The notes below the pieces were generated by a model. The model saw only the letters and a program-made list of their open reading frames with translations. It did not search any database and was not told the DNA's origin. From the NCBI RefSeq assembly GCF_003073045.1, contig NC_037599.1, forward strand, positions 7,018,247 to 7,082,246: 64,000 bases of DNA, written 5' to 3'. Source of the DNA: Pomacea canaliculata. Taxonomy: Eukaryota; Mollusca; Gastropoda; Architaenioglossa; Ampullariidae. This document shows, in pieces, positions 13,601-24,760 of the stretch (position 1 is the stretch's first letter; each line of letters begins with the position of its first letter). Made by a program: the position numbers and the translations under genes.

Positions 13601-15630
13601 ATTATTATTTTAAATTGAACTGAACCTGATCATAAAAAGAAAAATGTTGCACCCATGTTGCCCTTTAAAGAATAAGAGAGGGTGAAAGAATGATAGATCT
13701 GCAGTTTTGGAGGTATTTTTTCTTCTTTTGTTTTAGGCTCCCTTCACTTTAGAGGTTTTCAGTACAGCTCTGGCTGTAATGGACATTCATGCACACATCT
13801 CACGTACTGAGGTGATTGGTATGCTCGGGGGACATTACAATCAGGAGTCTTCACATCTGACCATCAGCATGGCTGTGCCTTGCAAGAGCATCAGCACTGG
13901 GATGCAGTGTGAAATGGACCCAGGTAAGAATTAAATTGGACAAACTGTGATCAGGTGTGTAGGAAACAGTTTCAGGTAACAAGAGGGACCAAGAGAAGTG
14001 TTAGCTTAAAGTTTGCACTTTGTGACTTTTCTTTGTGTGCAGTGTCACAGACACTTGCAAGTGAGCACATTGAAGACGTGGGCATGCAGGTTGTGGGTTG
14101 GTATCACTCACACCCCACTTTCACTCCCAACCCATCTGTACGAGACATAGAAACGCAGCAAAAGTTCCAGGCAAGTATGAGCAGCTGGGCAACATTTTGT
14201 GCTTCGCATAACTGAAAGTTTGCTTCTTTTATGAATTCTAGAGCTATAAATTGATATCCTCTGATGTCTAAATCTAAACTTTGAACCCTTTTATAGTTTT
14301 TAGTTTATTCCTTGTTGCTCCTTTGAGGAGCATAGGGCCGCAACATTGAATCCTTTTATAACTCCTCAGAATTCATGTTATTATCTATGTATTTATGTAG
14401 TGGATTTTTGCATTTTATATAATGCCCGAACACAAACATTCTGCATCTCAGAAAAATATGTTTATATGAAACTCAGGCACTTAATACAACATTTTATACA
14501 GGAATGACTTTTTCCCTCCTTTTTGCAGTACTGGTTTGCTAAGGGTGGCAGTCATTTTGTTGGCATTATTATCAGTCCATACTGTCCACATAACAGTAGT
14601 GTTGTGTCAGACATTCGATGTCTTACCATTGGACAAGACATGGTGAAGGAGTTTTTCTGCCGTGAGTTTATATTTCTTCTCATTTTTTCCACCTGCTGTT
14701 TTTGGGAGGGATGTAGGATATACGCTTGCCCACTCATGCATGGTTGTGCATGTGGGGTAAACATCATTTTCTTAATGGATAAACATTTTCACATCATGGA
14801 ATGCATTATTCATTTACTTGTTAGTCAATATTTTATATCCCTCCATGTTTTTTCTGAACTTAAGAATCTTTTTGGTTCCTCCCTCCTACTTTTAAAATGT
14901 TGCAGATACTCCTTACCAATTCAGCTACACTGTCCCCTACAGAGACAACCTGCGTGAAATTTTGGGTCCTGCAAGTGAACTTGCAGAAAAGTATTCCACT
15001 TATCCAAATCGAGTGGCTCTCTCCAGCATGTACAGATCTTCTCTGGGAATCACTTGCTTATCAAAAGTGAGTGCGGCAAAGAAATATTGTGAATAAAAGA
15101 AACGATTTTCTGTTGGCTGTAAACTCAAATATTTTAAATGCTAACTCCTTCAAATTTAATTGGAGTTGATCATATGTACTCCACAATTCTAATACTCTTT
15201 GTAAGTGCATAAGTATGAGTATTTATGGCAAATTAATTTCTTATATGATGTGGGTTCCTCTCGTATTCTGTTATATTTTCTACCACAGTAGCAGCATTCT
15301 AGTAAACCATGTCCCACACCAATATCATTAGGCCAAATCTACATTAAACAATTCATACAAGTTAATGCTCTCGACATTTGTTTATGCCTGTGGTTCTTTT
15401 TCCTGTAGATGCTTCAGTCAGTAAAGCATCACTTGGAGCCCCAGGACTCTAGACAGTGCACAGCAAACAGCCGGCGGAAGGTGGAGGACATTCTCCACTG
15501 GCTGGAGCAGATTTTTCTTGAGAAGTTCTCACTGTCGCCATCACAGTGCTTACAGTTCCCCAACGATGCCGATGTAATCACACCTGTGGATTCTGAAGAT
15601 CCTTCTTTAGACTGCAAAGTGCAAGTTTAA
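7623..15630 (+). CDS. MYSM1: MYSM1: SANT/SWIRM/MPN histone H2A deubiquitinase, 16 exons
   Basis: MYSM1 (2A-DUB) removes ubiquitin from histone H2A in chromatin and activates transcription (family knowledge). Coding exons: 7623-7672, 8280-8373, 8639-8709, 8916-9060, 9617-9715, 9984-10824, 11281-11494, 11807-11937, 12115-12224, 12537-12614, 12889-12999, 13737-13923, 14043-14170, 14529-14661, 14906-15066, 15409-15630. All phases match and give 924 residues (human 828). Domains: an acidic DDDIDIEGE start; SANT at about 105-153 (W108, W127); a long, poorly conserved acidic linker in exon 6; SWIRM at about 480-580, with [16 protein letters not shown] and [20 protein letters not shown]; and a C-terminal MPN domain from about 645. 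The full JAMM zinc set is present: E673, H732, H734, S742 and D745 (in [15 protein letters not shown]), so it should be an active metalloprotease. Introns 6 and 13 use GC donors. A GT alternative at 10819 would break the phase with exon 7. Confidence 0.97.
13112..13308. mobile_element. hAT-type MITE (197 bp) in a MYSM1 intron
   Basis: Starts CAGGGGTGCCCAACCT and ends AGGTTGGGCACCACTG, its inverse with one mismatch. The flanks TTCTAGAG (13104-13111) and CTCTGGAG (13309-13316) agree at six of eight positions and fit the TCTAGA-like site preference of hAT elements. It is therefore an older copy from a different family to the pair near 5.3 kb. No coding capacity. Confidence 0.85.
14295..14345 (+). 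repeat. Hairpin module, copy 1
   Basis: A TTTAGTTTATTCCTTG lead is followed by the inverted repeat GCTCC-TTTGA-GGAGC and then ATAGGGCCGCAAC. The same order of parts recurs near 21,551 and 32,081. It lies in a MYSM1 intron and was probably left by a dispersed retroposon. Confidence 0.6.
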
Positions 15631-18600
15631 CAGAAAGTCTTCTATGCCTGGAAATTACATTCAGAGACAATGTGCTGGTTTGGAATTTACAATTATATAC
15701 ATCTTGCATGTTAAGCCACATGGACCTGATTATTGGTGGACCTTATGAAACAAAGGTTTGAAATGCATTTTCATATCATTTAACATGTCACAAGAAAGAT
15801 AAGTAATGCCAGGGTGTGCAGCAACGAGCAAAAAGAATGACAAAAATTGGAGATTTCTTTTTACTCAATAGTGGCCTTCATTTCATTACTGACATCATAA
15901 TCTTGCAATATTTTAGAAACAAGTCTCAAAGAGAAGCTTTGAGACTCAAAATGTGCTTTTTGTAATAATCTGTTCAAAATTTTGTGCTCGATATTATTTT
16001 ACAGTCATCCAGGTGATGCCTTTTCTGCTGGTCTATTTGTCTTGTATTGTAATAGCTTCTCAACTGCCTGAGGAGAGAGAACAATTTTCTATCACTGACC
16101 AAGATGTGCAGAATTATTTTCACCTACAAAATATTGGTACCATGTTCTGCATTTATATGCAAACTTTGGGCATTATGTGAATCATTAATGAAGATTTTTC
16201 AATTAAGGGTACGTGTTCAATGACTTGAATATGTATGTGCATTGAGTGAGTGTGAGAAAGAGAACAAAGCACAGGCAGTTTTATTTTTCTTATTTTACAA
16301 CAGAACATGCTTTACCCTTCCCCCCACACCTTCACATCTTGGTAAAAGCATTCTAAAATCATTTGCTCTTCACCAAAAAAAAAAACCAATCATGAGAGCA
16401 TAAGAAAAACACAAACACCTCTCACCATTTTTTTAATGTTAACCTCTGTGCTGACAAAAACAAAAGCAGATATTAAATGAGGGCATTGTAACAACTTGCA
16501 CTATTGTTTAACAGCATTCTCTAGTTTGCATAGGGGTGTTGATGAACACATGGCTCATGTTGTATCACATATTTACTCGTGTTTGTTCAAGTATTTCAGC
16601 ACAGACAGTTGTTGGGTTGTTCTACAGGACACATGGTACAAAACTATTAAAACATTCAATACACACATAAATAATTTTTATATTATGTCACCTTTTGCAA
16701 AATGTACATCAAAATTCCTTTCAGAAATACCATGGCATAATTATTTTCCTTGTACTAGTATCAATAGTCCCTTCTATGTAAAATTGTAAAAAACACCCTG
16801 ACATAATAGTCACTTTAACTAAAAAGGGGTGATGGTAAGCTTGTCCATCTCCTTTTTTCATTTTAAAAGGTGCCAGTTTTGAAATGCAGACACAAATACG
16901 TTGACATCCAAACATAGATGTTAACATGGCAAACACGAAAATATTGTGACAGCACTTTACAAATGCATGCAAAAATTTTCTTTGTGCAGTGAGAAAAAAA
17001 AATTTTCCACATAGGTTGTCAAAATATAAGGCCAAGGTACCCAGTCTAATCGCAGTAATGAAATAATAAATGAAGTAATAGATGTAAAGGTTTTGTTTTG
17101 GGTAAATATACAACACAAAATATTGCATACATACACACCTTTGGTCTACCTCTTTAGAACTTTGGAAAGAGCTGTGTATAACTGCATCAGTCTAATTTTA
17201 ACTTAAAAACATAAGATTTCTGACAAATGAGCAGAAACTTAAACATGCAGATGTAACAAATGTGACAAGATGCTTGTCAGCATTCATTATAAATTGACTA
17301 CAGGCAAGTGTCAAAACTATGTTAACAGTTGTGTTCAGCATAATGCTGAACTGACAAAGACAAATGCCAAAAAAGACAAGCTATCGCCAAAAAATGGCAT
17401 GTTTGTGCTAATATACAACACAATTGTGTATTTGAGATCATTTTTTTAAAGGGGATAATACAATGATGGGTACAAGAATGCTCCATGGATTTCCCAATAA
17501 AGGAAAACACACCACCAAAATCTCAAACCAAATGGATATCAAATATATTACCTTGTACAGCCAAAATTATTTCGTGGTGATGCTCAGATGACAATAGTTA
17601 CTTAACTGTCTCTAAGAACTTTGGGAAACTTCAATGTAAACTACACAATGGAACACCTGGGGTTTTGTTTTTTTTGCCTTTCTGGATGCATCTTCATGTT
17701 GTTAAACTAATAAATTAGCATGTTTATTTAGATTAAGATGTATACAAAATTATATTAACATGTTAAAGAAAAATGCATTGACTTAATATCATTTAGGTTG
17801 AAGACAGCAAGATCTAGTTCAACATAAAATTTGTTGAACACATAAGTGGATAAAAAAAAATTTCTGTCACATTTAAAATCTCTGAAGGAAAGAAATTATC
17901 AACAACATCCTATGAGATTCCTTTTTAGTCCTAACTCACTCATCTTGTCCTCAAAACCACACACAAGAACGTGTACTTACCACTCACTTATTCTATCATA
18001 CAAGTTCCTTAAAGTGCAAAATAAAATTATTTTCAAATGAAATGAATTAGTAAAAAGATACAAAATCTCTGTTCCATTTACATTGATGTAAGCCTTTCAG
18101 CATCATAATTATAAACTAGATTTTGGAAAGGTGTCAATATCTTATTTCCTGCAATATCATACAAACAGGCTTGTTAACTTCGCTAAGTTTTCACATTGGC
18201 TACAACCTTCAGTCAGTAGTTCGATTTAAAAAAAAATTCATTATGTGTTTTTTGTAAAAACACAAATGACAGCTCAATATTCTGTTAACTTTCCTGGAGC
18301 TTACAGTTTAACTTCCTGTCTGGTTTCATCCAGTCATAAATCCCTCCCCCCACACAAACACTCCTTCATTCTCCTTTCAAACCGCAAACTATTTTTGGAT
18401 AAATATATATGCAGATATGTATCTACAAATGAACACTGGCATCTGAATAAAATAAATAAAAACGATTAATAACATCTTCCCTTATGTACGTACACACAGT
18501 CTATAAGATATGGTGAATTCAGCTCAGTCAGACTACTGTTTAAAAAAAAAAAACAACAACAAAGAAAAAAACAGTACGAACATAACTATCAAGCTCAAAA

Positions 18601-18671
18601 TTACCAGCAACAGCTATTTGATAACAATATTGTAAAGCACATTAATAACAAGGGAAATCTGATGTTACTTT
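15631..18671. other. Convergent 3' region between MYSM1 and POFUT1
   Basis: About 3 kb of AT-rich sequence (stop codon to stop codon) that must hold both 3' UTRs. I see no conserved ORF, RNA gene or transposon with clear ends, only A/T homopolymers. Exact polyadenylation sites could not be chosen. Confidence 0.6.
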
Positions 18672-21650
18672 TCACTTAATGGGGAAAGCCCAGTAAGATG
18701 TTGTCTTCTTGTTCACCTGTCTCTCACGAGCAACGAAGGCTGAGAAGGAGGAGACACAGTTTCCGATAAAGTGGTGGGATTTTCCTAGAATCATCAAGTC
18801 TATCTGAGGAAGCCAAGGGTCCTGATGAATAACTCTGACCTAAAAGATAAAAAGAACATCTTTTATATATTTCCTTCTAAGATATTAAGGTAAACACATT
18901 AAAGTGTATCCCAATGTTTTCCTTGTGCATGCAAAAACATATCTCTCTCACACACTAGTACATAACTGAAGCCACTATCAGCCAGCAATTCTCTTGTGCA
19001 AACAATAACTAAAATATTAGATGTAACATTATCTTCTTTAATAAATATCAGATGTAACATTATCTTCTTTAACAAAGAAGTTCAGTTCCACTTTGCAAGA
19101 TACAGATGAAGTGTTACGGATGTAAGACACTATACCTTGCTTCCCAGGTGATTTGTGAGCTCCTGTAGCATGGGATCCTTATCTGTTGCTACATACACCA
19201 CGGTGGCTCTAATGGACTCCACTACGTCTTTTGTCATTCTAGAAATAGAAAATTTCTTTTTCTAAGGACAAGGTTAACAACGATATTTGATGAAATATCT
19301 CGTAGCCTTACTTCAGAAGATATGCTAAGTCACTGCCACCACTAGCTCCATAATCTAGATCTCTGACTAGAATTCATGAAGGAGAGAACAGACAATATCT
19401 GACTGTTCTTCCATCTCCCTTTTTCTAATTTATAAACAACACTTTCTACATATAACATTTATGCAGCATTTCTACCTATAATAATTGCTTAATTGCCAAA
19501 ACATGCAAAATAACATCACACAGTCAAATACCTCAAGACTGTTGCTGTAGAAGGCAGGCAGAGTTCCATGGTCACCAACTTATCCTTTGAATACCCTAAG
19601 CATTGAGGAGAAGCCATAAAACTTGTTTGATCTTTTGCCATCTCACACGCATTTTCCTGACAACACAAGAATATTAAAAACAAAATTTGGAAACAGAAAT
19701 GATGATAATGATGATAACAATGTTGGGAATGTGTGGAGGCTGGGAAAAACAGCACACCAGGAAATGAAGGTAACAACTGAAATATATGATTTTCTTACTA
19801 CACAAAGAACCTAGACAGCGGAGTACATACACAGACAACACTAAATCTGTGTCAGATTTTCTCCCCTTGACCAGAGAGGTTGATTCATTCATCCCGCCTG
19901 TCATATTTACAAATGTGAATGTCAACCAGGTCTGCCTTTTGAACACATTTATGGGCAACTGCCAAATAGTTGACAAGTGCACTGCAATCATATTCAAGGA
20001 CATAGCATGCAAAACAAGATAAAACAAGGTGGCTGCCACAGTGTACTCTGCACTAAAATGTCCAGACCTGTATGATGAACAAAGCTGTGCAAGTGAAAGA
20101 CCCAGTAATTGTAATATACATATTCAACTACCCTGCATTATATACCAGAATGACCAAAAATAGACTTGTTACCATATGCAAGCACATTCACACATGTAAA
20201 ACTTACCCAATCAGGCCCATTACGTAGATGGATTCCTACAAAGGTTTCTTCTGGAAAGTGTTCCTTTATATATTTATCAGCCTCCATTTCCATCTTTGCC
20301 GACCACTGAAGATAACGCTGTAGGGGAACAAACTCCTCTTTCACAGGAAAATTTGCTGGAGCACCTTTCATTGCAATCACAGGATACTTATCACCTGGGT
20401 ATCTAAAGAAAACATTATTTTTTCATCATTTATTAATATTAATTATTATTATCTGAAATCTCCATTTTAAATGTATAGAAACATTTTTTTCTATGTGTTC
20501 CCATTTCATATGACTATAACAACAGTCTTTTTATGGATCTAAATGCTGCAGATTTACTGTATTTTAAAAAAAAACTAAAATGCATGTCTTTGTGTACTTA
20601 ATCATGAGATAGTGAAAAAGATAAATGCGCTCAAACAACCTAGGCTCATTTCATCCCCAAAATGTTCATGCAAAATAATATGTTTAATGTCATTTATTGG
20701 AAATCAATAATAGACACATATTTACTCTTTTTGCCACTTTGATGTTTCATCATAGCCAAAGCCATACACAACATGGCTATCAAAGTTGATACCAAGTCCA
20801 TCCCAGAATGGCCCAAATGGATTTCCTAAGCAGACAAAAAAAAAATATGAAAATAATTTTTACCAGCACCTGTTTCTTATTCTTCAGGCTTGATCCTGAT
20901 GTATGCCACAATGTAAGAATTAATCTAAAGATTCAAAAAGTCTCTGAAGTTTGCTTCAACAAAAGGATAGACTGTTACAAATGAGAATTAGCCTTAACTA
21001 CAAGAAAAAATTCATGGCAAGCAATGCCAAGCTATTGAACTTACCTTCTTTCATGGCACAATAGTCCTGGGAGCCATCTGAGCTCCTGGGCAGCCAACAC
21101 CAGCCACTACGCTTCCCAGGAGGCCATAGCGTTGGCGCCAATTCCTTCATAAATTGTTCAGCGGTAATTGCCTTGTGATATTGCTGTACTGAATCTACAC
21201 GGAACCACTCATCAAAAGGCACATTTTTCTGTTAACAAAAGCAGAAATGAAATTATTTTTGAAATGAGTTTTCAGTTCTCATGTTGAATTTCATAGAGAT
21301 CTTATGAGGTCTGCTGATAGTGCATATATGTTATATTTACGTTTTCCATTTAATACCAAAGAAAAGAATAATGCATCCTTCTTCTTCTTCGTCGTTCACT
21401 ATCCAATATATCATATTTTTATTGAGTGCTTGTGGATGACCAGACTACAGCACAACCGATCACACAGTCACCAGCCCACTAACCATGGTACATTTTCTTC
21501 AAATGCAAAAATGACGGCATGGCAGCCTTTCTATTAAATTAGTCTGTTAATATTATTCCTTTATTACTCCTTGAGGAGTTTAATGCCACAAAATTAGTCT
21601 GTAAACAAACAAACACAGAAAAGGCACACACATCTGCACCACACAAAATC

Positions 21651-21684
<34 letters not shown>

Positions 21685-22178
21685 TTAATATAATAATCAA
21701 GTAATGAAAAAATGTGTTTGTTTACAGAGAAAAAAGAATATACCTATTAGTGATCAACTACTTTACTGTGTGACACTCACATATGTTCTCCACGGTGGGA
21801 GAATCAAGGTTCGGTTCAGTTTCTTCGCAAATCCAAGAGATCCCAAGAAATGATCAGCCTGATTTCCAAAGCGACCTGTCAGAAAACATATCGCATGCCT
21901 TCTGTATTTGTACATTTATTCAAATTGATAATCTGCAATAAAATGAAATGAAGAGACTACCTACCCATACATGGGCAATATATAATGTATCCATTTGGGT
22001 CAACGTCGCTTATCTGTCCAGTTTCCTCTTGAAGTTTTCCTATTTGTGAAACATTTGACTCCGGTTCTGAGATTTCGTTTGCAAATCCTACATTTCTGTA
22101 CACTGCAAACAAATCTGAACAAAGCGTTAGTACAATGACTACAAGAAAAACATAACGGGGTTTATTTAGTTGACTCAT
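18672..22178 (-). CDS. POFUT1: POFUT1: GDP-fucose protein O-fucosyltransferase 1, 8 exons
   Basis: Transfers fucose from GDP-fucose to Ser/Thr of EGF-like repeats (Notch and relatives) in the ER (family knowledge). Coding exons in order: 22178-21965, 21875-21781, 21228-21045, 20825-20726, 20402-20207, 19656-19532, 19238-19136, 18839-18672. All are GT-AG and phase-matched; the product is 394 residues (human 388). A hydrophobic N-terminal segment at about 9-25 acts as signal peptide. Diagnostic blocks are [61 protein letters not shown] (R258 matches the catalytic arginine of human POFUT1), [17 protein letters not shown] and [15 protein letters not shown]. The protein stops at SYWAFPIK and has no KDEL-like tail, whereas human POFUT1 ends RDEF. 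It is convergent with MYSM1. Confidence 0.97.
19020..19076. repeat. 31-bp tandem duplication
   Basis: The stretch GATGTAACATTATCTTCTTT occurs twice, 31 bases apart, in a POFUT1 intron. It is a simple local duplication. Confidence 0.8.
21551..21590 (+). repeat. Hairpin module, copy 2
   Basis: TTATTCCTTTATTACTCCTTGAGGAGTTTAATGCC has the same layout as the modules at 14,295 and 32,081: a TTCCTT lead, an ACTCC-TTGA-GGAGT hairpin, then a TGCCACA tail. A 29-base A run follows about 60 bases downstream, as at the 3' end of a retroposon. It lies in a POFUT1 intron. Confidence 0.5.
21653..21681 (+). repeat. Poly(A) run, 29 bases
   Basis: An uninterrupted A homopolymer in a POFUT1 intron. It may be the tail of a retroposed copy that includes the hairpin module just upstream. 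Confidence 0.9.
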
Positions 22179-24514
22179 TAAAATCGAAAGAACATAATAT
22201 TAGCTGCCGTCAAAACTCTCCGCTGGATTTCAAGGTATGAGTTTTCGTCTGCACCTGTTAGAGGTGCGAGTGTGTGCACCAGGGGAGCTCACTGTCCCAC
22301 TATTTACTTTGCTGCACAGAATAGCTTCCCTTGTTGACTGTGCTGTCTGCTCCTCGTTCTCTATTTACTTAGTCTTCTTCCTCTTAACGTGCTGCAACAA
22401 TCCCTTTATTTCAAGTAGTATTATGCTACTTCTCTTCTCGCATGTAAGTTATCTTTGATGAGTGACTCATACCAAACTCATTTACCGTCTCAACAGCTAT
22501 TGACAGCAATGGACTTTATTCCGGCAAGCGCTATCTTGAAACCAGAACGAGGCCTTGTGGGCTGATGTAACTATCAAAACATATTTGCACTTATACATCG
22601 AAAGGTCTATAGAACCGGAGTTTGAATTCACTCCCTGTTCCCACATTTACCATTAAAGAAAAACAATCGCTAGACTGATGCTGGATTGTTGCTTCATAAG
22701 AAAGTTCTACGTTTTACAATATATTTGCATGAGTGCAGCCATGTTTTGCAGTTGGTAGCATGATAAGAGTGGAGTTTTTAGTGTGTGGGTCTAACGTCAA
22801 CAGGAGGAAAATCGGTTTTGCTGTGATATTGCAAGTTTGTCATCCTTTCTGTCTGAACTATCAAGTAGTTAGTACCTTTCACCATGGAGGAAATTATCCC
22901 ACTTTCTCAACGACAAAAGAACTTATGTTGTCCTAAAGTTCACTTCTCTTTATACCCTTTTCATTTTCCTTCACCATGAACAGCATTCATAGGGTTCTTG
23001 TCTTCTCAGTCGCTGTCCAAAAACATGACACGGCGATCATGAACTACTTACCTGTGACTGCTAGGTTACAGCAGTCCTACATACCTTACCCTTTTACATT
23101 CGTGATCGGCGGCGCGTACGTCCTATGTGTACACGCATGACACACTTTCAATTACATAGATTACCAATCATTCTAATTCCAATAGTCGTGTTTTCATTTT
23201 CCCAAATCTCACTTGAAGTGTTCTTTCGCAAAGACGACAAACGATTTAGAAGTCAAAGGGCATCTAACAAAACGGGACAAGATTTCTCCAGCCGAGCAAA
23301 CACTGTTTGACAAACGGGCAAACTCTTGGCACCTTTTCTCTCAGTAGTTTATTTGAACTGACTGCTAACGCGACTTGACTATAGACACGCGGGCTACAAA
23401 TGATCAAGTTTGACAGACACCTCCACAGATCCCACCCTCCAACTACCACACCAGTAAAAACAATCCCAGCAGATATCCACGCACCATCTCCCTCGCTGAG
23501 AGGAAAGGAATTTTCGATTGTCCCTGGGGCCGGGTGAGATCACAGACCTTCGATTCATATCGCTTTTCTCCAGGCTCGATGGCTCACCCATGTCACAGAG
23601 GTCCTTGCAAAAGCCCGTATTATCTTGCGGTTTTGGCATTTCAAGGGGTCGCGCGGGACTTCACTATATAAGTCCTTTGTCAAGGTTTAAACTCTTGACG
23701 GGTTCGGTCAAATCGGTGCGATCTCGACGGTACAGACACCGTGTGTTCTGCGGCATACCTCTCCGCCCTTGAAACGTAACGGCAACACCTATAGAAGGTC
23801 TATGTGCCAGAAGGTCTCAACTGCCTTTTTTTTTCAATTCCGAAGCATTAATAAACATAAACATTGAACTATATTATTTCTATTTTTGTGCAAAAACAAA
23901 CAGCAATGAACCTGAAGCAACAGAACCCCCAACCCCACATGATTACAATATTTCAGCTAGTGTTACCTTTCTCCACTACCCTATTGAAAAATGACATTTT
24001 TATATCCGCCAGTAAAACTTTTCCCCATTTGCATTCTGTTTACTATAGCATGACACTGCTATACCTAGTACGATTGTGCCTGTGAGGAATGTAAGCACTG
24101 CTCCAGGAAACACTTCAGAAACGTTGCCAGGAAGGCTTTCTTGGTTTACCTACGACTGATCCTTATCTACCTAGCTTTGTAGACCACAGATAGGATCAGC
24201 AGGCTATTGGATGTTCGCACACTCCTTAGATCGTTCTCGATATCTTTGTCATTCTTTCGTAATCTAGCCTTAAGCCCAGGGGCACTTAATTCTTTGCAAG
24301 ATGAGATAAACAGATCCCTGCCTTGACACACCAAAACCACATTCTCAAAAGAAATGAAGAACAAATATAGTTAAACAACTGTTGGTAAAAATGTGGTCGT
24401 GACAGCTTTCTATTCTAAAATACCTGGATCGCATTTTAAAAAGACAAAATCTTATAGCAAAGCAGTTTTTGGTGCACGGAGACTAAACCTAACTACAGGT
24501 AATCGTCTAGAGTT
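22179..24514. other. Intergenic region upstream of POFUT1, no gene seen
   Basis: The part next to 22178 should hold the POFUT1 promoter; no clear TATA element was identified there. Short ORFs in this stretch show no recognisable family and no splice-consistent extension. A TATATAAG-like box near 23,665 has no supported gene downstream. Confidence 0.5.
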
Positions 24515-24760
24515 CAGATGCTCCTCGATTTACGATGGGGCTACGTTCCGATAAAATCATCGTAATCCGAAAATATCGTAAGTCGCAAATGCATTTAATA
24601 CGACTTAGCCTCAAAAATATCTTAGCCTCACCTACTTCAAATGTTTTTAGAACACTTACATCTTCCTGCATTTGTACAAAATCGTCTACCACAAAGACCT
24701 TTTTATATTATCTGCTGTCATGGAATCCAAGCACAAGAGCCGCAAATACTGAATGACAAC
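24515..24760 (+). mobile_element. Tigger-like (pogo/Tc1-mariner) element, 5' part
   Basis: Begins CAGATGCTCCTCGATTTACG and continues with GGGGCTACGTTCCGATAAAA, TATCGTAAGTCG, AATGCATTTAATACG and GAACACTTACATC. These landmarks match, in the same order, a noncoding Tigger-family repeat I know from mammalian genomes. Similarity fades after about 24,740, so it is a truncated copy. No transposase ORF is present. The assignment rests on memory of the repeat consensus. Confidence 0.65.
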
